This document shows, one piece after another, positions 48,601 to 62,900 of a stretch of DNA of 64,000 nt. The stretch is from assembly GCA_022747635.1 (NCBI GenBank), contig JAKTNV010000664.1:20890-84889 (forward strand). The letters run 5' to 3'. Every line of letters begins with the position of its first letter. Position 1 is the first letter of the stretch. The DNA is from Hetaerina americana. Its lineage: Eukaryota > Arthropoda > Insecta > Odonata > Calopterygidae. The notes under the pieces were generated by a model that was given only the letters and a program-made list of their open reading frames with translations, ran no database searches and was not told where the DNA came from. The position numbers and the translations under genes were made by a program.

Positions 48601-50540
48601 TGGATACATTTTTGTTTGATTTGTGTCGAGTGAGATTTTCACCTAGAACCCAAAGGGGGGGTATTGGCACTTTTCATGGAAAAATGTGAAAAATTAAATT
48701 TTCTAAAAATGAAATAAATGCCTTCTAAACACCTCAAACATTCACTCTAAAACAGAAGATTGTTGTTTTTCGCAATATTTTCAGAAATTTGGGCTCTTTT
48801 AGTAACATTAACACCTGAGCTGAAGCATCTTTTATGATCATTTATTGTCTTTCAGGATACATTCTGGGTTTTATTTTGTTTATTTGATGAAAATGAACAA
48901 CAATACACACCTTGAATACATTTTTGTTTGATTTGTGTCGAGTTAGATTTTCACCTAGAACCCAAAGGGGGGGTATTGGCACTTTTCATGGAAAAATGTG
49001 AAAAATTAAATTTTCTAAAAATGAAATAAATGCCTTCTAAACACCTCAAACATTTACTCTTAAACAGAAGATTGTTGTTTTTCGCAATATTTTTAGAAAT
49101 TTGGGCTCTTTTAGTAACATTAACACTTGCGCTGAAGCAACTTTTATGCTCATTTCTTGTCTTTAAGTATTATTCTGGGTTTTATTTTGTTTATTTGATG
49201 AAAATGAACAACAATACACACCATGGAAACATTTTTGTTTGATTTGTGTCAAGTTAGATTTTCACCTAGAACTCAAAGGGGGGGTATTGGCACTTTTCAT
49301 GGAAAAATGTGAAAAATTAAATTTTCTAAAAATGAAATAAATGCCTTCTAAACACCTCAAACATTCACTCTAAAACAGAAGATTGTTGTTTTTCGCAATA
49401 TTTTCAGAAATTTGGGCTCTTTTAGTAACATTAACACCTGAGCTGAAGCATCTTTTATGATCATTTATTGTCTTTCAGGATACATTCTGGGTTTTATTTT
49501 GTTTATTTGATGAAAATGAACAACAATACACACCTTGGATACATTTTTGTTTGATTTGTGTCAAGTGAGATTTTCACCTAGAACCCAAAGGGGGGGTATT
49601 GGCACTTTTCATGGAAAAATGTGAAAAATATATTTTCTAAAAATGAAATAAATGCCTTCTAAACAGCTCAAACATTCACTCTAAAACAGAAGATTGTTGT
49701 TTTTCGCAATATTTTTAGAAATTTGGGCTCTTTTAGTAACATTAACTCCTGGGCTGAAGCATCTTTTATGATCATTTATTGTCTTTCTGGATACATTCTG
49801 GGTTTTATTTTGTTTATTTGATGAAAATGAACAACAATACACACCTTGAATACATTTTTGTTTGATTTATGTCGAGTGAGATATTCACCTAGAACCACAA
49901 GGGGGGGTATTGGCACTTTTCATGGAAAAATGTAAAAAAATAAATTTTCTAAAAATGAAATAAATGCCTTCTAAACACCTCAAACATTCACTCTAAAACA
50001 GAAGATTGTTGTTTTTCGCAATATTTTTAGAAATTTGGGCTCTTTTAGTAACATTAACACCTGGGCTGAAGCATCTTTTATGATCTTTTATTGTCTTTCA
50101 GGATTCATTCTGGGTTTTATTTTGTTTATTTGATGAAAATGAGCAACAATAAACACCATGGAAACATTTTTGTTTGATTTCTGTCGAGTGAGATTTTCAC
50201 CTAGAACCCAAAGGGCGGGTATTGGCACTTTTCATGGAAAAATGTGAAAAATTAAATTTTCTAAAAATGAAATAAATGCCTTCTAAACACCTCAAACATT
50301 CACTCTAAAACAGAAGATTGTTGTTTTTCGCAATATTTTTAGAAATTTTGGCTCTTTTAGTAACATTAACACTTTCGCTGAAGCATCTTTTATGCTCCTT
50401 TCATGTCTTTCAGGATTCATTCTGGGTTTTATTTTGTTTATTTGATGAAAATGAACAACAATACACACCTTGGATACATTTTTGTTTGATTTGTTTCGAG
50501 TGAGATTTTCACTTAGAACCCAAAGGGGGGGGGTATTGGC
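45091..50540 (+). repeat. 5.45-kb tandem duplication, copy 2
   Basis: Near-identical to 39640-45090. Beyond about 50540 the sequence switches to the AATAAAATTTTCTAAAAATG, AATGAAATGACTTC variant while copy 1 at 45090 enters the AAATAAATGCC variant, which places the unit boundary inside that monomer, close to its G tract. Confidence 0.93.
45668..46946 (-). repeat. Inverted satellite block, copy 2
   Basis: Duplicate of 40221-41497 carried by the 5.45-kb unit. The right junction (CTCTTTGGGTCATCTTTTAT) is identical; the left junction differs by one base in length. Confidence 0.95.
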
Positions 50541-52835
50541 ACTTTTCATGGAAAAATGTGAAAAATAAAATTTTCTAAAAATGAATGAAATGACTTCTAA
50601 ACACCTCAAACATTCACTCTAAAAAAGAAGATTGTTGTTTTTCGCAATATTTTTAGAAATTTTGGCTCTTTTAGTAACATTAACACTTGGGCTGAAGCAT
50701 CTTTTATGATCTTTTATTGTCTTTCAGGATTCATTCTGGGTTTTATTTTGTTTATATGATGAAAATGAACAACAATACACACCTTGGATACATTTTTGTT
50801 TGATTTGTGTCGAGTGAGATTTTCACCTAGAACCCAAAGGGGGGGGTATTGGCACTTTTCAAGGAAAAATGCGAAAAAATTAAATTTTCTAAAAATGAAA
50901 TAAATGCCTTCTAAACACCTCAAACATTCACTCTAAAAAAGAAGATTGTTGTTTTTCGCAATATTTTTAGAAATTTGGGCTCTTTTAGTAACATTAACAC
51001 TTTCGCTGAAGCATCTTTTATGCTCATTTCATGTCTTTCAGGATTATTTCTGGGTTTTATTTTGTTTATTTGATGAAAATGAACAACAATACACACCATG
51101 GAAACATTTTTGTTTGATTTGTGTCGAGTGAGATTTTCACCTAGAACCCAAAGGGAGGGGTATTGGCACTTTTCAAGGAAAAATGCGAAAAAATTAAATT
51201 TTCTAAAAATGAAATAAATGCCTTCTAAACACCTCAAACATTCACTCTAAAAAAGAAGATTGTTGTTTTTCGCAATATTTTTAGAAATTTGGGCTCTTTT
51301 AGTAACATTAACACTTTCGCTGAAGCAACTTTTATGCTCGTTTCTTGTCTTTCAAGATTAATTCTGGGTTTTATTTTGTTAATTTGATTAAAATGAACAA
51401 CAATACACACCATGGAAACATTTTTGATTATTTTGTGTCGAGTGAGATTTTCACCAAGAACCCAAAGGGCGGGTATTGGCACTTTTCATGGAACAATGTG
51501 AAAAATTAAATTTTCTAAAAATGAAATAAATACCTTCTAAACACCTCAAACATTCACTCTAAAACATAAGATTGTTGTTTTTCGCAATATTTTTAGAAAT
51601 TTTGGCTCTTTTAGTAACATTAACACTTGCGCTGAAGCATCTTTTATGCTCATTTCTTGTCTTTCAGGATTAATTCTGGGTTTTATTTGTTTATTGGATG
51701 AAAATGAACAACAATACACACCATGGAAACATTTTTGATTGATTTGTGTCGAGTGAGATTTTCACCTAGAACCCAGAGGGGGGGTATTGGCACTTTTCAT
51801 GGAAAAATGTGAAAAATTAAATTTTCTAAAAATGAAATAAATGCCTTCTAAACACCACAAACATTCACTCTAAAACAGAAGATTGTTGTTTTTCGCAATA
51901 TTTTTAGAAAATTGGGCTCTTTTAGTAACATTAACACTTGCGCTGAAGCATCATTTATGCTAATTTCTTGTCTTTCGGGATTATTCTGGGTTTTATTTTG
52001 TTTATTTGATGAAAATAAACAACAATACACACCATGGAAACATTTTTGTTTGATTTGTGTCGAGTGAGATTTTCACTTAGAACCCAAAGGGCGGGTATTG
52101 GCACTTTTCATGGAAAAATGTGAAAAATTAAATTTTCTAAAAATGAAATAAATGCCTTCTAAACACCTCAAACATTCACTCTGAAACAGAAGATTGTTGT
52201 TTTTCGCAATATTTTTAGAAATTTGGGCACTTTTATTAACATTAACACCTGGGCTGAAGCATCTTTTATGATCATTTATTGTCTTTCAGGATACATTCTG
52301 GGTTTTTTTTTGTTTATTTGATGAAAATGAAAAACAATACACACTTTGGATACATTTTTGATTGATTTGTGTAGAGTGAGATTTTCACCTAGAACCCAAA
52401 GGGGGGGGTATTGGCACTTTTCATGGAAAAATGTGAAAAATTAAATTTTCTAAAAATGAAATAAATGCCTTCTAAACACCTCAAACATTCACTCTAAAAC
52501 AGAAGATTGTTGTTTTTCGCAATATTTTTAGAAATTTGGGCTCTTTTAGTAACATTAACACCTGGGCTGAAGCATCTTTTATGATCTTTTATTGCCTTTC
52601 AGGATTCATTCTGGGTTTTATTTTGTTTATTTGATGAAAATGAACAACAATAAACACCATGGAAACATTTTTGTTTGATTTGTGTCGAGTGAGATTTTCA
52701 CCTAGAACCCAAAGGGCGGGTATTGGCACTTTTCATGGAAAAATGTGAAAAATTAAATTTTCTAAAAATGAAATAAATGCCTTCTTAACACCTCAAACAT
52801 TCACTCTAAAACAGAAGATTGTGTTTTTTCGCAAT

Positions 52836-55644
52836 ATTTTTAGAAATTTTGGCTCTTTTAGTAACATTAACACTTTCGCTGAAGCATCTTTTATGCTCCT
52901 TTCATGTCTTTCAGGATTCATTCTGGGTTTTATTTTTTTTATTTGATGAAAATGAACAACGATACACACCTTGGATACATTTTTGTTTGATTTGTTTCGA
53001 GTGAGATTTTCACTTAGAACCCAAAGGGGGGGGTATTGGCACTTTTCATGGAAAAATGTGACAAATAAAATTTTCTAAAAATAAATGAAATGACTTCTAA
53101 ACACCTCAAACATTCACTCTTAAACAGAAGATTGTTGTTTTTCGCAATATTTTTAGAAATTTGGGCTCTTTTAGTAACATTAACACCTGGGCTGAAGCAT
53201 CTTTTATGATCATTTATTGTCTTTCAGGATTCATTCTGGGTTTTATTTTGTTTATTTGATGAAAATGAACAACAATACACACCTTGGATACATTTTTGTT
53301 TGATTTGTGTCGAGCGAGATTTTCACCTAGAACCCAAAGGGGGGGGTATTGGCACTTTTCATGGAAAAATGTGAAAAATTAAATTTTCTAAAAATGAAAT
53401 AAATGCCTTCTAAACACCACAAACATTCACTCTAAAAAAGAAGATTGTTGTTTTTCGCAATATTTTTAGAAAATTGGGCTCTTTTAGTAACATTAACACT
53501 TGCGCTGAAGCATCATTTATGCTAATTTCTTGTCTTTCAGGATTATTCTGGGTTTTATTTTGTTTATTTGATTCAAATAAACAACTACACACCATGGAAA
53601 CATTTTTGTTTGAAATGTGTCGAGTGAGATTTTCACTTAGAACCTAAAGGGGGGGGTATTGGCACTTTTCATGGAAAAATATAAAAATTAAATTTTCTAA
53701 AAATGAAATAAATGCCTTCTAAACACCTCAAACATTCACTCTAAAACAGAAGATTGTTGTTTTTCGCAATATTTTTAGAAATTTGGGCACTTTTAGTAAC
53801 ATTAACACCTGGGCTGAAGCATCTTTTATGATCATTTATTGTTTTTCAGGATACATTCTGGGTTTTTTTTTTGTTTATTTGATGGAAATGAAAAACAATA
53901 CACACTTTGGATACATTTTTGATTGATTTGTGCCGAGTGAAATTTTCACCTAGAACACAAAGGGGGGGTATTGGCACTTTTCATGGAAAAATGTGAAAAA
54001 TTAAATTTTCTAAAAATGAAATAAATGCCTTCAAAACACCTCAAACATTCACTCTAAAACAGAAGATTGTTGTTTTTCGCAATATTTTTAGAAATTTGGG
54101 CTCTTTTAGTAACATTAACACCTGGGCTGAAGAATCTTTTATGATCTTTAATTGTCTTTCAGGATTCATTCTGGGTTTGATTTTGTTTATTTGATGAAAA
54201 TGAACAACAATAAACACCATGGAAACATTTTTGTTTGATTTGTGTCGAGTTAGATTTTCACCTAGAACCCAAAGGGCGGGTATTGGCACTTTTCATGGAA
54301 AAATGTGAAAAATTAAATTTTCTAAAAATGAAATAAATGCCTTCTAAACACCTCAAACATTCACTCTAAAACAGAAGATTGTTGTTTTTCGCAATATTTT
54401 TAGAAATTTTGGCTCTTTTAGTAACATTAACACTTTCGCTGAAGCATCTTTTATGCTCCTTTCATGTCTTTCAGGATTCTTTCTGGGTTTTATTTTGTTT
54501 ATTTGATGAAAATGAACAACAATACACACCTTGGATACATTTTTGTTTGATTTGTTTCGAGTGAGATTTTCACTTAGAACCAAAAGGGTGGGGTATTGGC
54601 ACTTTTCATGGAAAAATGTGAAAAATTAAATTTTCTAAAAATGAATGAAATGACTTCTAAACACCTCAAACATTCACTCTAAAACAGAAGATTGTTGTTT
54701 TTCGCAATATTTTTAGAAATTTGGGCTCTTTTAGTAACATTAACACCTGGGCTGAAGCATCTGTTATGATCTTTTATTGTCTTTCAGGATTCATTCTGGG
54801 TTTTATTTTGTTTATTTGATGAAAATGAACAACAATACACACCTTGGATACATTTTTGTTTGATTTATGTCGAGTGAGATTTTCACCTAGAGCCCAAAGG
54901 GCGGGTATTGGCACTTTTCATGGAAAAATGTGAAAAATTAAATTTTCTAAAAATGAAATAAATGCCTTCTAAACACCTCAAACATTTACTCTAAAACAGA
55001 AGATTGTTGTTTTTCGCAATATTTTTAGAAATTTGGGCTCTTTTAGTAACATTAACACTTTCGCTGAAGCAACTTTTATGCTCTTTTCTTGTCTTTCAAG
55101 ATTAATTCTGGGTTTTATTTTGTTAATTTGATGAAAATGAACAACAATACACACCATGGAAACATTTTTGTTTGATCTGTGTCGAATGAGATTTTCACCT
55201 AGAACCCAAAGGGGGGGGTATTGGCACTTTTCATGGAAAAATGTGAAAAATTAAATTTTCTAAAAATGAAATAAATACCTTCTAAACACCTAAAACATTC
55301 ACTCTAAAACAGAAGATTGTTGTTTTTCGCAATATTTTTAGAAATTTGGGCTCTTTTAGTAACATTAACATTTGCGCTTAAGCATCTTTTATGCTCATTT
55401 CTTGTCTTTCAGGATTAATTCTGGGTTTTATTTTGTTTATTTGATGAAAATGAACAACAATACACACCATGGAAACATTTTTGATTGATTTGTGTCGAGT
55501 GAGATTTTCACCAAGAACCCAAGGGGGGGTATTGGCACTTTTCATTGAACAATGTGAAAAATTAAATTTTCTAAAAATGAAATAAATACCTTCTAAACAC
55601 CTCAAACATTCACTCTAAAACATAAGATTGTTGTTTTTCGCAAT
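52836..55644 (+). repeat. Nine-monomer higher-order repeat (2808 bp), copy 1
   Basis: Markers recur 2808-2809 bp downstream: ACAACGATACACACC (52957 and 55766), GTGACAAATAAAATTTTC, TTGATTCAAATAAACAAC (53570 and 56379), AACCAAAAGGGTGGGG, TGATCTGTGTCGAATGAG and TTCATTGAACAATGTG. Two monomers (about 53840-54270) do not match their counterparts in copy 2. Confidence 0.87.
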
Positions 55645-58486
55645 ATTTTTAGAAATTTTGGCTCTTTTAGTAACATTAACACTTTCGCTGAAGCATCTTT
55701 TATGCTCCTTTCATGTCTTTCAGGATTCATTCTGGGTTTTATTTTTTTTATTTGATGAAAATGAACAACGATACACACCTTGGATACATTTTTGTTTGAT
55801 TTGTTTCGAGTGAGATTTTCACTTAGAACCCAAAGGGGGGGGTATTGGCACTTTTCATGGAAAAATGTGACAAATAAAATTTTCTAAAAATAAATGAAAT
55901 GACTTCTAAACACCTCAAACATTCACTCTTAAACAGAAGATTGTTGTTTTTCGCAATATTTTTAGAAATTTGGGCTCTTTTAGTAACATTAACACCTGGG
56001 CTGAAGCATCTTTTATGATCATTTATTGTCTTTCAGGATTCATTCTGGGTTTTATTTTGTTTATTTGATGAAAATGAACAACAATACACACCTTGGATAC
56101 ATTTTTGTTTGATTTGTGTCGAGCGAGATTTTCACCTAGAACCCAAAGGGGGGGGTATTGGCACTTTTCATGGAAAAATGTGAAAAATTAAATTTTCTAA
56201 AAATGAAATAAATGCCTTCTAAACACCACAAACATTCACTCTAAAAAAGAAGATTGTTGTTTTTCGCAATATTTTTAGAAAATTGGGCTCTTTTAGTAAC
56301 ATTAACACTTGCGCTGAAGCATCATTTATGCTAATTTCTTGTCTTTCAGGATTATTCTGGGTTTTATTTTGTTTATTTGATTCAAATAAACAACTACACA
56401 CCATGGAAACATTTTTGTTTGAAATGTGTCGAGTGAGATTTTCACTTAGAACCTAAAGGGGGGGGTATTGGCACTTTTCATGGAAAAATATGAAAAATTA
56501 AATTTTCTAAAAATGAAATAAATGCCTTCTAAACACCTCAAACATTCACTCTAAAACAGAAGATTGTTGTTTTTCGCAATATTTTTAGAAATTTGGGCAC
56601 TTTTAGTAACATTAACACCTGGGCTGAAGCATCTTTTATGCTCATTTCTTGTCTTTCAGGATTAATTCTGGGTTTTATTTTGTTTATTTGATGAAAATGA
56701 ACAACAATACACACCTTGAATACATTTTTGTTTGATTTGTGTCGAGTTAGATTTTCACCTAGAACCCAAAGGGGGGGTATTGGCACTTTTCATGGAAAAA
56801 TGTGAAAAATTAAATTTTCTAAAAATGAAATAAATGCCTTCTAAACACCTCAAACATTTACTCTAAAACAGAAGATTGTTGTTTTTCGCAATATTTTTAG
56901 AAATTTGGGCTCTTTTAGTAACATTAACACTTGCGCTGAAGCAACTTTAATGCTCATTTCTTGTCTTTCAGTATTATTCTGGGTTTTATTTTGTTTATTT
57001 GATGAAAATGAACAACAATACACACCATGGAAACATTTTTGTTTGATTTGTGTCGAGTGAGATTTTCACCTAGAACCCAAAGGGCGGGTATTGGCACTTT
57101 TCATGGAAAAATGTGAAAAATTAAATTTTCTAAAAATGAAATAAATGCCTTCTAAACACCTCAAACATTCACTCTAAAACAGAAGATTGTTGTTTTTCGC
57201 AATATTTTTAGAAATTTTGGCTCTTTTAGTAACATTAACACTTTCGCTGAAGCATCTTTTATGCTCCTTTCATGTCTTTCAGGATTCTTTCTGGGTTTTA
57301 TTTTGTTTATTTGATGAAAATGAACAACAATACACACCTTGGATACATTTTTGTTTGATTTGTTTCGAGTGAGATTTTCACTTAGAACCAAAAGGGTGGG
57401 GTATTGGCACTTTTCATGGAAAAATGTGAAAAATAAAATTTTCTAAAAATGAATGAAATGACTTCTAAACACCTCAAACATTCACTCTAAAACAGAAGAT
57501 TGTTGTTTTTCGCAATATTTTTAGAAATTTGGGCTCTTTTAGTAACATTAACACCTGGGCTGAAGCATCTGTTATGATCTTTTATTGTCTTTCAGGATTC
57601 ATTCTGGGTTTTATTTTGTTTATTTGATGAAAATGAACAACAATACACACCTTGGATACATTTTTGTTTGATTTATGTCGAGTGAGATTTTCACCTAGAA
57701 CCCAAAGGGCGGGTATTGGCACTTTTCATGGAAAAATGTGAAAAATTAAATTTTCTAAAAATGAAATAAATGCCTTCTAAACACCTCAAACATTTACTCT
57801 AAAACAGAAGATTGTTGTTTTTCGCAATATTTTTAGAAATTTGGGCTCTTTTAGTAACATTAACACTTTCGCTGAAGCAACTTTTATGCTCTTTTCTTGT
57901 CTTTCAAGATTAATTCTGGGTTTTATTTTGTTAATTTGATGAAAATGAACAACAATACACACCATGGAAACATTTTTGTTTGATCTGTGTCGAATGAGAT
58001 TTTCACCTAGAACCCAAAGGGGGGGGTATTGGCACTTTTCATGGAAAAATGTGAAAAATTAAATTTTCTAAAAATGAAATAAATACCTTCTAAACACCTA
58101 AAACATTCACTCTAAAACAGAAGATTGTTGTTTTTCGCAATATTTTTAGAAATTTGGGCTCTTTTAGTAACATTAACATTTGCGCTTAAGCATCTTTTAT
58201 GCTCATTTCTTGTCTTTCAGGATTAATTCTGGGTTTTATTTTGTTTATTTGATGAAAATGAACAACAATACACACCATGGAAACATTTTTGATTGATTTG
58301 TGTCGAGTGAGATTTTCACCAAGAACCCAAGGGGGGGTATTGGCACTTTTCATTGAACAATGTGAAAAATTAAATTTTCTAAAAATGAAATAAATACCTT
58401 CTAAACACCTCAAACATTCACTCTAAAACATAAGATTGTTGTTTTTCGCAATATTTTTAGAAATTTTGGCTCTTTTAGTAACATTA
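55645..58486 (+). repeat. Nine-monomer higher-order repeat (2808 bp), copy 2
   Basis: Same order as 52836-55644 except about 56635-57060, where it carries ATGCTCATTTCTTGTC, CCTTGAATACATTTT, GTCGAGTTAGATT and TTTCAGTATTATTC. That set matches units near 39550-39840 and 61390-61680, so the patch looks imported. The segment near 57161-57700 recurs again at 63416-63960. Confidence 0.85.
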
Positions 58487-58999
58487 ACCCTTGCGCTGAA
58501 GCATCTTTTATGCTCATTTCTTGTCTTTCAGGATTAATTCTGGGTTTTATTTGTTTATTTGATGAAAATGAACAACAATACACACCATGGAAACATTTTT
58601 GATTGATTTGTGTCGAGTGAGATTTTCACCTAGAACCCAAAGGGGGGGGTATTGGCACTTTTCATGGAAAAATGTAAAAAATTAAATTTTCTAAAAATGA
58701 AATAAATGCCTTCTAAACACCTCAAACATTCACTCTAAAACAGAAGATTGTTGTTTTTCGCAATATTTTTAGAAAATTGGGCTCTTTTAGTAAAATTAAC
58801 ACTTGCGCTGAAGCATCTTTTATGCTCATTTCTTGTCTTTCAGGATTATTTCTGGGTTTTATTTTGTTTATTTGATGAAAATGAACAACAATACACACCA
58901 TGGAAACATTTTTGTTTGATTGGTGTCGAGCGAGATTTTCACCTAGAACCCAAAGGGGGGGGTATTGGGACTTTTCATGGAAAAATGTGAAAAATTAAA

Positions 59000-59960
59000 T
59001 TTTCTAAAAATGAAATAAATGCCTTCTAAACTCCTCAAACATTCACTCTAAAACAGAAGATTGTTGTTTTTCGCAATATTTTTAGAAGTTTGGGCTCTTT
59101 TAGTAACATTAACACCTGGGCTGAAGCAACTTTTATGCTCGTTTCTTGTCTTTCAAGATTAATTCTGGGTTTTATTTTGTTAATTTGATGAAAATGAACA
59201 ACAATACGCACCATGGAAACATTTTTGTTTGATTTGTGTCGAGTGAGATTTTCACCTAGAACCCAAAGGGGGGGGTATTGGCACTTTTCATGGAAAAATG
59301 TGAAAAATTAAATTTTCTAAAAATGAAATAAATGCCTTCTAAACACCTCAAACATTCACTCTAAAACAGAAGATTGTTTTTCGCAATATTTTTAGAAATT
59401 TGGGCTCTTTTAGTAACATTTACACTTTCGCTGAATCAACTTTTATGCTCATTTCTTGTCTTTCAGGATTAATTCTGGGTTTTATTTTGTTTATTTGATG
59501 AAAATGAAAAAAACTACACACCATGGAAACATTTTTGTTTGATTTGCGTCAAGTGAGATTTTCACCTAGAACCCAAAGGGGGGGGGTATTGGCACTTTTC
59601 ATGGAAAAATATGAAAAATTAAATTTTCTAAAAATGAAATAAATGCCTTCTAAACACCTCAAACATTCACTCTAAAACAGAAGACTGTTGTTTTTCGCAA
59701 TATTTTTAGAAATTTGGGCTCTTTTAGTAACATTAACACCTGGGCTGTAGCATCTTTTATGATCATTTATTGTCTTTCAGGAAACATTCTGGGTTTTATT
59801 TTTTTTATTTGATGAAAATGAACAACAATACACACCATTGAAACATTATTGTTTGATTTGTGTCAAGTTAGATTTTCACCTAGAACCCAAAGGGGGCATT
59901 GGTACCCAAAGGTATTGGCACTTTTCATGGAAAAATGTGAAAAATTAAATTTTCTAAAAA
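59000..59960 (+). repeat. Duplicated block E, copy 3 (three monomers)
   Basis: Contains AGAAGTTTGGG, the shortened AGATTGTTTTTCGC, AACATTTACAC, AAAAAAACTACACACC, GGGCTGTAGCATC and GCATTGGTACCCAAAGG (59896). After 59960 it continues differently (TTTTTATGAAATTTGGG), so this copy is shorter than the other two. Confidence 0.82.
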
Positions 59961-62900
59961 TGAAATAAATGCCTTCTAAACACCTCAAACATTCACTCTA
60001 AAACAGAAGATTGTTGTTTTTCGCAATATTTTTATGAAATTTGGGCTCTTTTAGTAACATTAACACCAGGGCTGAAGCATCTTTTATGATCATTTATTGT
60101 CTTTCAGGATACATTCTGGGTTTTATTTTGTTTATTTGATGAAAATGAACAACAATACACACCTTGGATACATTTTTTTTATTTGTGTCGAGTGAGATTT
60201 TCACCTAGAACCCAAAGGGGGGGGTATTGGCACTTTTCATGGAAAAATGTGAAAAATTAAATTTTCTAAAAATGAAATAAATGCCTTCTAAACACCTCAA
60301 ACATTCACTCTAAAACAGAAGATTGTTGTTTTTCGCAATATTTTTAGAAATTTGGGCTCTTTTAGTAACATTAACACCTGGGCTGAAGCATCTTTTATGC
60401 TCATTTCTTGTCTTTCAGGATTAATTCTGGGTTTTATTTTGTTTATTTGATGAAAATGAACAACAATACACACCTTGGATACATTTTTGTTTGATTTGTT
60501 TCGAGTGAGATTTTCACTTAGAACCAAAAGGGTGGGGTATTGGCACTTTTCATGGAAAAATGTGAAAAATTAAATTTTATAAAAATGAAATAAATGCCTT
60601 CTAAACACCTCAAACATTTACTCTAAAACAGAAGATTGTTGTTTTTCGCAATATTTTTAGAAATTTGGGCTCTTTTAGTAACATTAACACTTGCGCTGAA
60701 GCAACTTTAATGCTCATTTCTTGTCTTTCAGTATTATTCTGGGTTTTATTTTGTTTATTTTAATGAAAATGAACAACAATACACACCATGGAAACATTTT
60801 TGTTTGATTTGTGTCAAGTTAGATTTTCACCTAGAACCCAAAGGGGGGGTATTGGCACTTTTCATGGAAAAATGTGAAAAATTAAATTTTCTAAAAATGA
60901 AATAAATGCCTTCTAAACACCTCAAACATTTACTCTAAAACTAAGATTGTTGTTTTTCGCAATATTTTTAGAAATTTTGGCTCTTTTAGTTACATTAACA
61001 CCTGGGCTGAAGCATCTTTTATGATCATTTATTGTCTTTCAGGATACATTCTTTGTTTTATTTTGTTTATTTGATGAAAACGAACAACAATACACACCTT
61101 GGATACATTTTTGTTTGATATGTGTCGAGTGAGATTTTCACCTAGAACCCAAAGGGGGGGTATTGGCACTTTTCATGGAAAAATGTGAAAAATAAATTTT
61201 CTAAAAATGAAATAAATGCCTTCTAAACAGCTCAAACATTCACTCTAAAACAGAAGATTGTTGTTTTTCGCAATATTTTTAGAAATTTGGGCTCTTTTAG
61301 TAACATTAACTCCTGGGCTGAAGCATCTTTTATGATCATTTATTGTCTTTCAGGATACATTCTGGGTTTTATTTTGTTTATTTGATGAAAATGAACAACA
61401 ATACACACCTTGAATACATTTTTGTTTGATTTGTGTCGGGTTAGATTTTCACCTAGAACCCAAAGGGGGGGTATTGGCACTTTTCATGGAAAAATGTGAA
61501 AAATTAAATTTTCTAAAAATGAAATAAATGCCTTCTAAACACCTCAAACATTTACTCTAAAACAGAAGATTGTTGTTTTTCGCAATATTTTTAGAAATTT
61601 GGGCTCTTTTAGTAACATTAACACTTGCGCTGAAGCAACTTTAATGCTCATTTCTTGTCTTTCAGTATTATTCTGGGTTTTATTTTGTTTATTTGATGAA
61701 AATGAACAACAATACACACCATGGAAACATTTTTGTTTGATTTGTGTCAAGTTAGATTTTCACCTAGAACCCAAAGGGGGGGTATTGGCACTTTTCATGG
61801 AAAAATGTAAAAAAATAAATTTTCTAAAAATGAAATAAATGCCTTCTAAACACATCAAACATTCACTCTAAAACAGAAGATTGCTGTTTTTCGCAATATT
61901 TTTAGAAATTTGGGCCCTTTTAGTAAAATTAACACTTGCGCTGAAGCATCTTTTATGCTCATTTGATGTCTTTCAGGATTAATTCTGGGTTTTATTTTGT
62001 TTATTTGATGAAAATGAACAACAATACACACCTTGGATACATTTTTTTTGATTTGTGTCGAGTGAGATTTTCACCTAGAACCCAAAGGGGGGGGGTATTG
62101 GCACTTTTCATGGAAAAATGTGAAAAATTAAATTTTCTAAAAATGAAATAAATGCCTTCTAAACACCTCAAACAATCACTCTAAAAAAGAAGATTGTTGT
62201 TTTTCGCAATATTTTTAGAAATTTGGGCTCTTTTAGTAACATTAACACTTGCGCTGAAGCATCATTTATGATCATTTATTGTCTTTCAGGATACATTCTG
62301 GGTTTTATTTTGTTTATTTGATGAAAATGAAGAACAATACACACCTTGGATACATTTTTGTTTGATTTGTTTCGAGTGAGATTTTCACTTAGAACCCAAA
62401 GAGGGGGGTATTGGCACTTTTCATGGAAAAATGTGAAAAATAAAATTTTCTAAAAATGAATGAAATGACTTCTAAACACCTCAAACATTCACTCTAAAAC
62501 CGAAGATTGTTGTTTTTCGCAATATTTTTAGAAATGTGGGCTCTTTTAGTAACATTTACACCTGGGCTGAAGCATCTGTTATGATCTTTTATTGTCTTTC
62601 AGGATTCATTCTGGGTTTTATTTTGTTTATTTGATGAAAATGAACAACAATACACACCTTGGATACATTTTTTTTGATTTGTGTCGAGTGAGATTTTCAC
62701 CTAGAACCCAAAGGGGGGGGTATTGGCACTTTTCATGGAAAAATGTGAAAAATTAAATTTTCTAAAAATGAAATAAATGCCTTCTAAACACCTATAACAA
62801 TCACTCTAAAAAAGAAGATTGTTGTTTTTCGCAATATTTTTAGAAATTTGGGCTCTTTTAGTAACATTAACACTTGCGCTGAAGCATCATTTATGATCAT

